Source: Lumbricus rubellus
Lineage: Eukaryota; Annelida; Clitellata; Crassiclitellata; Lumbricidae
DNA: 64,000 bases
Direction: 5' to 3'
Assembly (NCBI GenBank): GCA_945859605.1
Contig: OX243812.1
Span: 52,760,516 to 52,824,515, forward strand
The translations under genes were made by a program, and so were the position numbers. This document shows, piece by piece, positions 1-10,953 of this stretch. The notes beneath the pieces were generated by a model that searched no databases, was not told the DNA's origin, and saw only the letters and a list, made by a program, of their open reading frames with translations. The number at the start of each line of letters is the position of its first letter. Positions within the stretch are counted from its first letter, which is position 1.

Positions 1-1006
1 ATTGAGCTCTCAAACTCTGGATCTCTCATGAGCTGTCGAATTTGAGGATCGTCAAAAATCCCAGCTTACAACTTTTCAATAGTTAAACCTGGAAAAGCTT
101 GGCACATGTATGCAAAGCAGTCCCCATCCTTGTCCAGAGCTCTGGTGAATTGCTTGATCAAGCCGAGCTTAATATGCAGCGGTGGAAATAAGATCCTGTC
201 TCTGTTCACAAGTGGCTCGTTGATGATGTTCCTTGCACGGCAGGGCAGTAATTCTTCCCGTATAGGCCACTCCTTCGTTATGTAATGTTGTGCTCGATCC
301 CTACTGTCCCACGAACAGAGAAAACATGGGAACTTTGTAAACCCAGACTGTTGTCCCAACAAAAAGTTGACCATTTTCAAATCGACACAAATCAGCCACT
401 CATGCTGATCATAACGAATTTTCTCCAAAACGTACTTCAACGCCTCATACTTCTCTTTGAGTGTTGTTGAGTGTGCGATTGGCACAGAGGCAAACTGGTT
501 GCCATTATGCAATAGAACACATTTCAGTGATCGCTTACTGCTGTCAATAAATAGTCTCCACTCTTCGGTTTTGTACTGTGTTACCCCTATACCTCTAGCT
601 TATGCAGGAGCTGTGCAATATCAGTGCAGTACACCAGGTCATTATCTTCAGTGAAAAACGGGAGGTACTCTTCATGCCTGCTTCGGTAGAATGTGATGCG
701 AGCACTATGAGAGAGGAGGTTTTTGTCCTTCAGTCTCGATGCCAACAGCTCAGCATTCGATTTTGACAAGCTGAGATCACGAACAAGGTCATTAAGCTCA
801 TGTTGAGAGAACGGAAGTGGAGCGTCATCGTCAGGAACAAATTCTTCTCCTTCATTTTCTTCAACACTGGAAGAGGAGGAGAATTCTTCGTCGCTCATGT
901 CGGGAAGATCATGAAATACAGGCACTGGAATCTCATCGCAGTGGGGGCATAGGACGACGTGCTGATTCCAGATCAGGATATTTGAGGCAGCTCCGGTTTT
1001 TCTTGT
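1..1006 (-). pseudogene. Broken transposon-associated protein gene (family unnamed)
   Basis: Read on the minus strand, a protein-like frame runs from a stop at 1007-1009 towards the left window edge. It has an N-terminal CPHC motif (about 950), an acidic Ser/Glu-rich linker (about 840-900), then WRLFIDSSKRSLKCVLLHNG (about 510-560) and a Cys-rich KFPCFLCSWDSR segment (about 300-340). I recognise these blocks from uncharacterised, repeated genes of many invertebrates that look transposon-derived; I know no catalytic assignment. Two lesions are visible: a single-base frameshift near 587-592, where the first frame stops and homology continues in another frame, and an in-frame TAA at 66-68 after which the homology continues to position 1. 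The copy is therefore dead and truncated by the window. It lies in, or just left of, the CSNK1A1 intron. Confidence 0.6.
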
Positions 1007-2138
1007 TTATTCCAGTTACATCAATGGCACAGAAGCAACAGTCAGTTGCATGGTTACCTACAAACCATAGGGATTCCAAATTTCAAAGAACCCCTTGTTC
1101 ATTTGGTCCACTGACGAAGATGCTCTAGACACGTAGACACGTAAAAAGTTCATGTGGCGCTATATAAAAAAATTGACCTGACTAAACAAAACCAATGTGA
1201 TTTTTAGATTCAGCACATGAAAATTGTTCTAAATCAGCTGAAAAAACTTAGACACCAAATTTGCTGTAGAACAGTGTTATCTATGTGAGGTTGATTCATA
1301 GGAATTATTATAATTATGTATTGTAGCTTGATACACCGTGGTATCATTGATATGAAATAGAAAGACTAGCAACCAGGACAGTTCAGTGTTTTCCTAGGTA
1401 TCCTAGGTTTTAGTAACTTCTCATTTGTTATTAATTAAATTGTTGCCGCATCATGCAGCACCCCCAGGAGGGCATGCTTCATGATGATTTGTTATTGTGT
1501 TGTAATATTGTTTGGTTTTGTTGTTTGATTTGTTTTTTAGTCAGTGTGTCTGCTAGCAGAGGGTAAATTAAATATGATTCTGGTCTGTGTTTGTATGTGA
1601 TGTTCTGTATCTAGACATGTAAAACAGTAATCCGGCAAAACTTGACACTTTTAGACTCTACGCTAGCTGCAAAGTACAGAAGATATGTTGTTAGTTTCTG
1701 AGAGTGCTGAAAATCAACATTTTTCAGCCGCATTGTTCTAAAATTTGTTGTTTCTATATAACTATGTTTCCAACCCAGTTAGACCTGAGAAGGGCAATCC
1801 AATGAGATGGGAATCACAGCCTACAGATGTGTTTGATCACAAATTTTATGACTGACCATCACAGAAATGAACTTGGACATTTCCACTGTATGAAGCCAAA
1901 CAGCAAAGTATTATACCAACTTGGACAGCGTAGAGCAAGCAAGGAATAGAATAATAAAGAGATCAAAAGTGAATCTGTGTTCTGGAATGGCTTCCACAGG
2001 ATCTACATAATTTGTTTCGTGGTGCTCTTACTTTCAAAGCAGTTTTTTTATATTAAACTCGAAACTGTATTTTTTTGCCGTGCGTTAGTCCTCTTGAGCG
2101 CGTGAATCAATCGACGGTGATTTTTTTTTTTAACGCAG
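1007..2138. other. Non-coding, probably CSNK1A1 intron
   Basis: No open frame with recognisable protein and no repeat boundary is visible here. A T-rich tract at about 2121-2131 followed by AACGCAG forms the splice acceptor of the CSNK1A1 exon. The donor of this intron is left of the window or hidden in this stretch. Confidence 0.5.
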
Positions 2139-3657
2139 AGCTTTTCGGCTGAGTTCGCGATGTACTTAAACTACTGTCGTGGCCTGCGTTTCGAGGAGGC
2201 GCCCGACTACATGTACCTTCGCCAACTCTTCAGAATTCTGTTTCGCACACTCAACCACCAGTACGACTACGTCTTTGATTGGACGATCCTCAAACAGAAG
2301 ACGGCGTCGACGAGCCGCACTGGTGGCAGCCAGCAGGCATTGGCCGCTGCAGGTGAGAGCACAGGATATCCAGGTATTCTAAAATTGGACAGGGTACCAG
2401 TAGACAGGTGGATGCGGTGGTGTAGTGGTAGTTTGGTGCCTTGTGACTGAACAGTTGCAGGTACGAATCTATCTCAAGCCACTTTGTAGTGACCTTGGAC
2501 AAGTTGCTCACCCACAATTGTCTGTGTGCAGAAGGCCCAGTTCAAAGTCAAGGGTGGTGCACGTTAAGAACTCTCAAGGGTTTGAAATGCCTAACAGGTC
2601 CTAAAACGATGTTTCTTAGCTACAAAGGTTTGTCGCGCTTCAGAAGCCCAGAGAGTAATGTTTTCAAAGAGAGGACCCACCGCATGAGAAAGTTGCTGTA
2701 AAGGAATATGCTTTCGGCTGGACTTGTCAACAACTTTGCATATAGTAGCAGCCATCCACTAGTGACGCACTGGAGAACTTCTTTATATTAGGTAAGTAAC
2801 AGTAAGACTGTAAGAGTTTATGGCTTAGGCATGTCACCCATATAGGGAAAGGATCTGTCACTGAATCGTTGAACCTAGGATTGTTCTTTGGCCAAGGAAA
2901 CCTTCAACACCATGACCATAAACTACACACACACACACACACACACACGTAGCATTCATGCAGATCTACGTGCTATGTTTGTGGGAAGTTGAGATGGTGA
3001 GGGAGAGGACTGGCCACCCATTCTCATAGGCTTATGTTAAGAAAGTGAAGTTGCTAACACTTCATACCCATGGCTGCCTGAGGGCTTGCTAAAGGGACAC
3101 TGCCCTTAAATTCGCTTCTTCTTATTCTATGATCTACAGGGATTGCCACTCTGAATTTAAAAAAAGGTCAGATCCACTAGGAAAAAAGGCTAGATTTAGA
3201 ATTTCTGAGAAAAGGCATTAATTTTTTGATTTTTCACGCTTGAAATTTAAATTTCTGAGGACTTTTTAAGTCATCCGACCAAAATTTGCTCATTTTCTGA
3301 ACAATTTCTGATGACCTTTTTTGTCTTTCGCTCCAAAATCTACAATTTTGGGGTCCGTATTCACAACAACTTTTCCACGTCTTTTGTGCATTTTCACCTT
3401 TAAATTTTTTTTATTTTTCTGTGGAAATAGTCGGAAAAACCGCCGTGAGAAAAGGGCTCGATCTTGACAAAAACCCTAGAAACCTAGACAAGACCGGAAA
3501 AAATAGATCTAGGTGGAAAAAGCTATGAGTGGCATCCCTGATGATCTATGCGTAATAGGTTAATGTTCACTTTCAAGTTCGCCTTGAACCAGCTTTAATA
3601 ATTATAGATGTCGTTTTTCTTCTTTTTTCATTGTCAGGTGCAACAGCGACAGGATGA
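2139..3657 (+). CDS. CSNK1A1: Casein kinase I alpha, last two coding exons
   Basis: Exon 2139-2352 encodes the end of the kinase domain and the start of the tail, including [20 protein letters not shown], then [20 protein letters not shown] and FDWTILKQK. This is near identical to animal CK1 alpha, a constitutive Ser/Thr kinase that primes beta-catenin and acts in Wnt/Hedgehog signalling and circadian control. The acceptor is either TTTTAACGCAG at 2138 or the AG two bases later; the second restores the conserved Lys-Gly-Phe. The exon ends at GCTGCAG|GTGAGA (2352), leaving one base. A terminal exon after TTCATTGTCAG starts at 3638 and keeps phase, giving a short Gly-Ala-Thr-Ala-Thr-Gly end and stop TGA at 3655-3657. 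The catalytic core lies on exons left of the window. The kinase identity is sure; the terminal exon is a prediction. Confidence 0.92.
2405..2600 (+). repeat. Divergent tRNA-derived SINE
   Basis: An A-box-like GCGGTGGTGTAGTGGTAG is followed by a degraded B box (GCAGGTACGAATC) and the body motif CCTTGGACAAGTTGCTCAC shared with the other SINEs in the window. The 3' half differs from them, so this is an old or distinct subfamily. It lies in the last CSNK1A1 intron. Confidence 0.6.
2926..2948. repeat. (AC)n microsatellite
   Basis: About eleven AC dinucleotides in the CSNK1A1 intron. Confidence 0.95.
3137..3540. mobile_element. hAT-type MITE (404 bp) in the CSNK1A1 intron
   Basis: Terminal inverted repeats CAGGGATTGCCACTC and GAGTGGCATCCCTG are flanked by a perfect 8-bp duplication, ATGATCTA (3129-3136 and 3541-3548). 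Eight-base duplications with CAG/CTG ends are the hAT superfamily signature. The AT-rich interior carries no open frame, so the element is non-autonomous. Confidence 0.85.
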
Positions 3658-3960
3658 TGTGTTCAAAACGCTAAGAATCGGCAGAACTTGCCAAACGAGG
3701 ATTTGCGAAGAGCCTACGAAGTAGTCTGTCCTTGTAAATAGCCTGTAATTTATGTTGAGCCAGAACTGTGTATGCCAGCCGTGAAATCGGTATTGCTACT
3801 TGATTTTTGTGTCATTGCTGGCGACAATGTGATGACTGGTTCTCATCTGGGTAAAGTTTTCGTCGTCTTTTCTGCTTCGCCAGCCTACGATGGATCGTAG
3901 ATTAAATTTCTCGATCACATTGTAAATTGTAATACATTTAAAAATCATACCTCCTTGCTG
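3658..3960 (+). other. Probable CSNK1A1 3' UTR
   Basis: Sequence directly after the predicted CK1 alpha stop has no further open frame. ATTAAA at 3901-3906 is a plausible variant polyadenylation signal. Confidence 0.4.
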
Positions 3961-5949
3961 TTCCTGTTATTTCGTTTCTTTGATTAAAAATTCTTTGCTC
4001 ACATTGTTAATTAATCGGTGGGCTGCCTTCCTGGTCGGCTTCTCGCCATGGATTTGATTTGATGTTACAACTCCGTTACTATATTTGCTTCAAGGAACTG
4101 CTTTCACATGAATAGGTTCAGTTGGCATTAATAAGGAACCCTTTTACAGTCCTTTTCGCTGCCAGTTGCTCATGCTACTACTTACTTACTTAGTACTTAG
4201 TCCTTCCCATGCAGGTCTGCACATCGGGAAACGCATATAACCCCCAACTACGGGTTTACCAGTAAGGTGATAGGTAGGTCATGCTTTCTGCAGATCACGA
4301 GGCAACTCTTGTTTTCTTGAATTGCTCCAAGACTTAACATCTTCTCTGTGTTTTCTATTTCCTCTTCTACTATGAACCAGATGTCGAAAATTGAAGCCAG
4401 TCTGACATTCAACTTCATATGCATGACGAAATTGTTGAATCCTTGTACAGTTTACTGTTAAGTCGTTCCTACAATTTAGCGAAATTCTCTGTCGAGTGAA
4501 TATGTCAATTTCTTGTGGCAGCAAACGGCACTTTGTGAGTTTTTGTGAAGTTTGTTTTGAAAATGATTTTCTGTGTTTGATGCCATTGAACGTGCACTCA
4601 ACGGACCATGGTGGTCTCGCTTCAACCGGTCAGCGATATCGTGCGGAACAGCGAACAATGAGTTGTCATGATGTCGATTTCGCTCATTCGGAATCTGTTA
4701 GAAATTAAAGCCGTCATTTGCGAATGTTCGCGGAAATGTTTGGAATGAATGTGGAACGAAAATCTTTGTCCAAAGCATAGAATAATATAAGGTATTTAAA
4801 GTGAAGGAGGACATGGTGTGATGTATGTGGCTTTGGTATAGTCAATTGGATGAAATGAAACTATGACTTCTAATGTTAAAAGGGTAATGATACCTTAAAA
4901 TGATACGTTGATTGTTGCAGAAATGATGACTTTGTTAGATGTTAGTTATTTTCGATTTTTATTACGTTACGGTTATGGGAAAGATGTTTTCTAGTTAGAC
5001 TCTAAATGACTGCCAGAAAAATGATATATATCGTAGCGAGAAAGTTATCTTGCAGGTCTACTCATCATATTGGTTCATATCAGAATAATAATCATCATCA
5101 ATGCCTAGGGATCTCATCAACAGCTTCATAAACGGTTAGTCATTTAGTAACACATGTTCTTGCGTAAATGCGACAGTAAATTATTATGGACTGATTGTGC
5201 ATTTGGCGTACACTGTACAGCCTTGACCCGTTGTACAACACGTATGGTACTGTAAGTGAAACAAGTAGTGCAGAGTGGAACAAGATTTTGTAGTACTGAA
5301 ATGGAAACTTGCGTTACACGGTTGTTGAATTTTTTTAAAGTTGAGATTGTTATGCATGTTCAGTGTTTCAGTTGTAACTGAAGCACCACAGAGGCAACGT
5401 TGTTTTTCTTCGATTTTATAACTTACTGTTAAACTGTTTTCATTCATTCATTCAAGGATATATATATATATATATAGCACCGCTTTAAAGTGACTACTCA
5501 GAAGTGCCCCCAATCCCAGCTTGGTTCAAAGGAACAGTTTGAGATGCGCATTAAATGATTCAGAGTGAAGCATATGGAAGAAGCGCAGTGCAAAAGGGAG
5601 CCCATTCCAAAGTGAGGGGCCAACAACCAATGTTTGGGTGAGTCATAGGAATTGGTTGAGGAATGTTTCCACCCCCCCCCCCCCCCCCCCAACGTGGCCT
5701 TGCAACAGGATTTCACTTACGAGAAACCAGCAAACAGTTGTCTGTTGGAAGGCAGGTTTTGTATAGGAAATATTTTTTGTCTGTTTAACTTTTGAACTTT
5801 TATTGAATTTTTGTTTTATGCATGGTTGTTTGTATTGATTTGCCTGTCATCTGTCAAACTTTCGTTGTTGTCGGTTTTAATGCAGTAACTTTTGCAAAAA
5901 TATCAGTCATACGTGCTGTTCAGTGTTGTTAAGTTAATGATCAAAAGCA
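3961..5949. other. Intergenic sequence, nothing coding seen
   Basis: Only short random open frames occur. Simple tracts: (TA)n at about 5458-5477 and a run of 19 C at 5672-5690. Confidence 0.5.
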
Positions 5950-6167
5950 GTCAGAGTGGTGGTTTCGCTGTCTTGGAACCGGAAGGTTCGAATCCACCTC
6001 ATCGCGTAAAGACCTTGGGCAAGTCCTTCACTCACAATTGCTCAGCGCTTCGATGTGTGAAACTCCGATGCAGTGTCCACTCTGCATTCAGGAGCGCCTC
6101 TGAGTAGAGAGAGAGAGCTTGACGGGGCGCTATGACAAGTGCACATACAAACAAACGAACATGAGCA
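5950..6167 (+). repeat. tRNA-derived SINE, 5' shortened
   Basis: Shares the window's SINE consensus: GGAACCGGAAGGTTCGAATC (B box), ACCTTGGGCAAGTCCTTCAC, GTGAAACTCCGATGCAGTG, and the tail GGAGCGCCTCTGAGTAG followed by GGGGCGCTATGACAAGTGCA and a CAAA-rich end. The A-box half is degraded. Confidence 0.88.
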
Positions 6168-6721
6168 GCCTGAGAGTGGTGTGAATTGTTAACGCACTCA
6201 TTATCTTGGCCTTAGCATATGAGGGCGCTTGACCGTTCCTCTCCTTTGCTGTCTCATCTTCCCACCGACGTAATGTACTCTGTATAGCTGAGTTGGCTAG
6301 GTGCTCTGGTGCATCTACAAAATATTCTATCCCTTCGATTGAAAATCCAACATGTTAACCAATACACTATTCCGAACCCTCATTCCACTAATTAAGTCAT
6401 TCATTAATAATTAATCCTTTCATTTAAATTTAATTAATTCACCTGCACTAGGTGGACCGATGCAGAACGCTTTGTGGAATAGGATTTTGTGCCACAGTGG
6501 GTGGATTAGTGGAGATGGATTTACTGGAGTTGCAGTAGAGATAGGACATTATTATTATTGGGAATTAAGGTCTGTTCGAGGTTGATGGAGGGAAGGGCGT
6601 GGTGGGGGGAACTCAATTGATTCATTGAATAACTTGTGCTTTGTCATTAGCCAAATGTGACTAGTTTTTGGATGAACAGTCGGGATCAATGTGTCAATAG
6701 ATTAGTTTATAATACTTAGAG
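6168..6721. other. Spacer, nothing recognised
   Basis: No gene-like frame. AT-rich stretches occur at 6390-6440. The last eight bases are the target duplication of the next element. Confidence 0.5.
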
Positions 6722-8133
6722 CAGGGGTGCGCAACCTTTTGGTTAGGGTCGGCCGCATCAAAGGCTTACATTCTTACCACGGCCGCCAGTGTATAATCTA
6801 GTTCCCCTCATCTGGGGTGGGGGGAAATCAAGGTTTCTGGAGAAGGGCAAAGGAGCGTCCGGCCGCTCCGGCGGACAATACACCAAGGCGCGTAACGCCG
6901 AGAGGGGAAGGTTTGATTTTTTAAATTTCCACATTGCAATGGCAGCATTTTAAGCTGTCATCTAAGCAAAATTGCTGTACATTTTCAGTGCTGAACAGAG
7001 TGTTATAAGGCTTCAATAAATATGTGAGAAATGAAATGACGAGGAGCTCAGGAGAAAATAGTATAAAATCTCGAAAACAAGTGCTTTTTGACCGTATCAC
7101 GGGTCAAAAAAAGAAAAGAAAAGTAGGTGATGACTAAAAAAAGGTTGTCAGAAATTTCGACCCAAAAGTCTAATTTTCTGGCCGGCGTGTACCCACCTCA
7201 AAATTTATTAGTACAGCCCTGCTTATTAGCTGTCTTCACTAAGCTTACGGAAAAAATCGGTTTCCCATTTCTCATTGAAGCTTCTTTTCTCCTCTTCAAA
7301 TATTCTCTCTTAATTCCAATGTTCTCTTTATCTTCAGAGACATCATAATCAACAGCTGACAATTTGTGATTTACACTAAGTTTACACTTTACAGATAGAA
7401 TACAGAAGAATCTAGAATTGCTTCTCTTCTAGTCGCAGTGAGTGGGTGACCTAATGACCTATTCATGCAGTCAGACAAACGCATGATCAAGGTCTGAGCC
7501 CCATGCAGCTTTCTACGCCACCTGTTTTCAATTCTGCCATACACAGATAGGCTACAGCTGTACATTGTAACCTAATATACTTGAAATTTATCTGTGGTGT
7601 AAGTTTCATTGGTCACTTACATGCAATTTCCCTCGCCAGCAGCGGCCAGCTGACGGTCAGCCCTGCTCGTACAATATCAAGATCTTTCAACTCACTATTG
7701 GAGGGAGGAATCCTGGTCCATATTGTATACAATGATTGACTGTCCTGGGCTGGATGTGAGTTACTATAGTACTCTGGCGGGCTCTTTGAGCTACGGTACA
7801 TCTGAAGGAAACATACGCAGCTGATACCTCTAGGATGCATGCACAATGCATTGCACATAGGTCTACGACGGGCAATTGGTGGGTGCGGGTACCCGTCTTT
7901 GTGCGTGCGCGTACGTGTGCGCTTCAAGTGAGAGTATAATTATAGGCTAATACAGAACACAAATGCAGCTAATTGCTTCATATAATCTTACTTTCAAAAA
8001 AATAGAATAAAAATAATTATGAATTTATCTACAAACGGCCGCCAGTATGTTATAGTCAGATTTTCTTTCACGGCCGCCAATAATTCCTCTCACGGCCGCA
8101 TGCGGCCGTACGGCCGCAGGTTGCGCACCGCTG
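6722..8133. mobile_element. Non-autonomous hAT element (1412 bp)
   Basis: Ends CAGGGGTGCGCAACCTTTTG and AGGTTGCGCACCGCTG are inverted repeats, flanked by a perfect 8-bp duplication, ACTTAGAG (6714-6721 and 8134-8141). Subterminal GGCCGCC/CGGCCGC motifs repeat near both ends (6750-6790, 8035-8120). No transposase-like frame is visible, so it would depend on a hAT transposase in trans. Confidence 0.88.
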
Positions 8134-8518
8134 ACTTAGAGGAAGCTATGTAAATTGTATTTAAAATTGGAAATAGATGTGGACTATTGCAGTCTGAATA
8201 GAATTTGGCAGCTCCCTGGCGACGATAATTTACTCAGTCGAAAATTGTAGTCCTATATTGGGGGCTTACAATTTTTTAAGTTCAGAGGCACTCGCCACCC
8301 AGGCCAGGCCAGGCCAAGCAGAAAGACCAGTCTGATACAATTGCGGGGAAATGACCCGAGGGAGGCAGCGTGCATGACTACATTCTCTATGAATCCCGCT
8401 CCATGTCGTGTAGACTGTAGACCAAAAAATGGGAGAAAACTACAGGTAGGTCTATAGGCCCAGAGGTAAATGCATAGTCAGATCGTCGTGGACAGCAGAG
8501 CGAAGAAGAAGGTAGTGG

Positions 8519-8737
8519 GGGCGCGGTGGTGTAGTGGTGGCGTCGTTGCCTTGGAGCCGGAAGGTTCGAGGTTCGAATCCACCTCGCCGCGTAAGGACCT
8601 AGCTTGGGAAAGTCCTTCATTCACAATTGCTTGTCGCTTCGGCGTGAAACTCCGATGCAGCGTCCGCTCTGCATTCGAGAGCGCCTCTGAGTAGTATGGA
8701 CTTTAAGGGGCGCTATAACAAGTGCATATACAAAGGT
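8519..8737 (+). repeat. tRNA-derived SINE, near full length
   Basis: Pol III A box (GGTGGTGTAGTGGTGG) and B box (GGTTCGAATCC) form the head. The body contains GTGAAACTCCGATGCAG, and the tail GAGCGCCTCTGAGTAG plus GGGGCGCTATAACAAGTGCA matches other copies and the 3' ends of L2-like LINEs here. Confidence 0.92.
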
Positions 8738-8835
8738 GATTGTCGTAGGTTATAGATAGGTCCGCAAGGATGCGAGCGTTTCTCGGAAGGGCATCTTCAG
8801 ACCAAGGAATAGATCCGGAAAATGGATGCGCTGAG

Positions 8836-8915
8836 CAAGTGGCGTATAGACAAGGAGGTTTAGGGGGTTAAAAAACCTCATTGACTTAGGGAAAAGTTTT
8901 TTAAAGGTCAGACAG
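8836..8915. mobile_element. Fragment of the 40607-40883 hAT MITE family
   Basis: AGTGGCGTATAGACAAGGAG, then GTTTAGGGGGTTAAAAAACC and GGGAAAAGTTTTTTAAAGG, match the reverse complement of the right end of the MITE at 40607-40883. Only one end is present. Confidence 0.7.
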
Positions 8916-9146
8916 AATTGTGTAGCAAACAAGAAGAAACCGTGATAACAAACTGTAAGATCAATAATTATTAACTGCGTGGTAACAGAGATAATTAGCT
9001 TCGCCCTCCTCCTTTATCCAGGCTTTGGATTGGCACTGCTAAGTTGCATCTAGTAGCCCCTACGTGGCGGAGTTTTACGGAGTAAGCTTATAGGCCTATA
9101 TAGCGCGTCCTTGTAAGCCTGCGTTTTATTCATAGGCCATAATATA

Positions 9147-10356
9147 CAGGGTGGGCCAAAAGTATTTATCCAACTTTGAAGACCTATACCTTAAGCAGTT
9201 TAGCAAGTAAGTGTATGCCTAAGGCATCAAATTAAAGGTAGTTATATCAGCTATAAGTCCGACAAATTTCCTTACGGTAGCTTGCACTACGCGCCATATA
9301 ATTATTGTGTACCGCACCTACCTTGTTTTCTGACGTAAACAATAATTTCATCAGGGTGAGCCAAACGTATTTGTTCAACTTTGAAGGCCTATAACTTAGG
9401 CAGTTTAACAAGTAAGTGTATGCTTAATGTATCAAATTAAAGGTCGTTGTATCAGCTACAACTGCTCAAAAATTTACATTTTTAGCTTTAATAATAATTG
9501 CATAAAACTACTGTACTGAATATGTATCAGTTTACAATGATTTTACAATGATTTTAATTCGTCTATCTTGCAAAACACAATACTTGGAAAATTAGTCTTT
9601 GCAAGTTTGCATTATTGATAGCCATTAAGAAATCCAAGAATTATTTAATCAAATAAATATTCAATGTGTCTTCCACGAGCTCGAATAACTGCATTAATGC
9701 GACGTGCCCGTTGATCTATGGCTCCATTGATGAGTTCCTGGCTGATCTCAGTCCAGCAACGAATGAGATGCTTGACGTTTACTATCCGTTCACGATAAAC
9801 CCGTTGCTGCAAAGCACCCCAGATTGAGTAATCAACGGGATTTAAGTCAGGGCTATTAGGCCTAGGTCAGGACTTTTGCTTGTGCCTGGATTATCCTCTT
9901 GGCTACAGACCAATAATTCAGCTACACAAGCGATGTTGTCAGCGGTAGGCCTACGTGCCGAACGAAGACAGCCAGTAACAGGTTTACGTTTAGAACTTGC
10001 ACTCGCGTCAATTTGTCTAATTAATCGGTTGAGATTGTTTTTACTCCAATTTCTAGCAGGAAATTCATTCATCATTTGATATGCATTCAAATGTTTTTCA
10101 ATTCTTAAAATTCGAATCAAAGTCCTGTCATCTTCTGATAGCGGCGCCATGATGAAATTATTGTTTACGTCCGAAAACAGGGTAGGTGCGGTACACAATA
10201 ATTATATGGCGCGTAGTGCAAGCTACCGTAATGAAATTTGTCGGACTTATAGCTGATATAACTACCTTTAATTTGATGCATTAAGCATACACTTACTTGC
10301 TAAACTGCCTAAGTTATAGGCCTTCAAAGTTGGATAAATACTTTTGGCCCACCCTG
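9147..10356 (-). mobile_element. Rearranged Tc1/mariner element
   Basis: The element is bounded by TA (9145-9146 and 10357-10358) and by CAGGGTGGGCCAAAAGTATT and its complement. The left 207 bp (9147-9353) is an inverted copy of the right end including the transposase start region. A second end-like sequence (CAGGGTGAGCCAAACGTATT, from about 9353) follows inside. An older left end was therefore capped by an inverted duplicate of the right end. Confidence 0.85.
9645..10158 (-). pseudogene. Mariner-type transposase, internally deleted
   Basis: On the minus strand, the N-terminal part from 10158 reads as a helix-turn-helix DNA-binding domain (LSEDDRTLIRILRIEKHLNA, then NEFPARNWSKNNLNRLIRQI). 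Near 9865-9880 it jumps to the C-terminal catalytic end (NSPDLNPVDYSIWGALQQRV, ending RGRHIEYLFD and stop at 9645-9647). The first two catalytic aspartates of the DDE/D domain are missing, so the enzyme cannot be active. It lies inside the element at 9147-10356. Confidence 0.85.
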
Positions 10357-10546
10357 TATAATCTATAATTCTGACTTGCTGGTGCATTGTGATCCAAGCT
10401 ATCGCAAATAGGCCTACTCTGCTAAAAAAAACGCTTGGCCATGCCAAAACTTTTGCCATAAGCTCGCCATGAATCACGCTTGCGCTTGTTACTTTTATCA
10501 CCACACTGGCTAGGTCTATATATAGGCCTACCTGGGTGCATATATA

Positions 10547-10953
10547 CACTGTGTCCCAATAAATCGGGCACCCTTTTCATAATGTGAATAAAACTGGTAA
10601 ATATTAATCGATTGTCAAAATTTTAAAACGGTTTTTATCCTGAGATAATTATCTACAAATTGGTAATTTATGATCGGCCCTCACTGAAAAAATTACGTCA
10701 GAAATGACGTCGTTAATGTACATATCGAAACCAAACGTCAACAAAAATCGTTGTGTTCGGTACTTAACATTTGAATTCTCTCATGCAAATGACGTAATTG
10801 TAACGTCAATATTCATGCCAGAAACTTAATATTTGAATCAGTGTACGATAATTATCTCAGGATAAAAACAATTTTGAAATTTTGAAAATCGATTAAAAGT
10901 TACCCATTTTATTCACATTATAAAAAGGGTGCCCGATTTATTGGGACACAGTG
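10547..10953. mobile_element. Palindromic Tc1/mariner-type MITE (407 bp)
   Basis: Ends CACTGTGTCCCAATAAATCG and its complement are flanked by TA. The inverted arms are over 100 bp (TTATCCTGAGATAATTATC repeated in reverse), leaving a short centre with no open frame. Confidence 0.85.
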
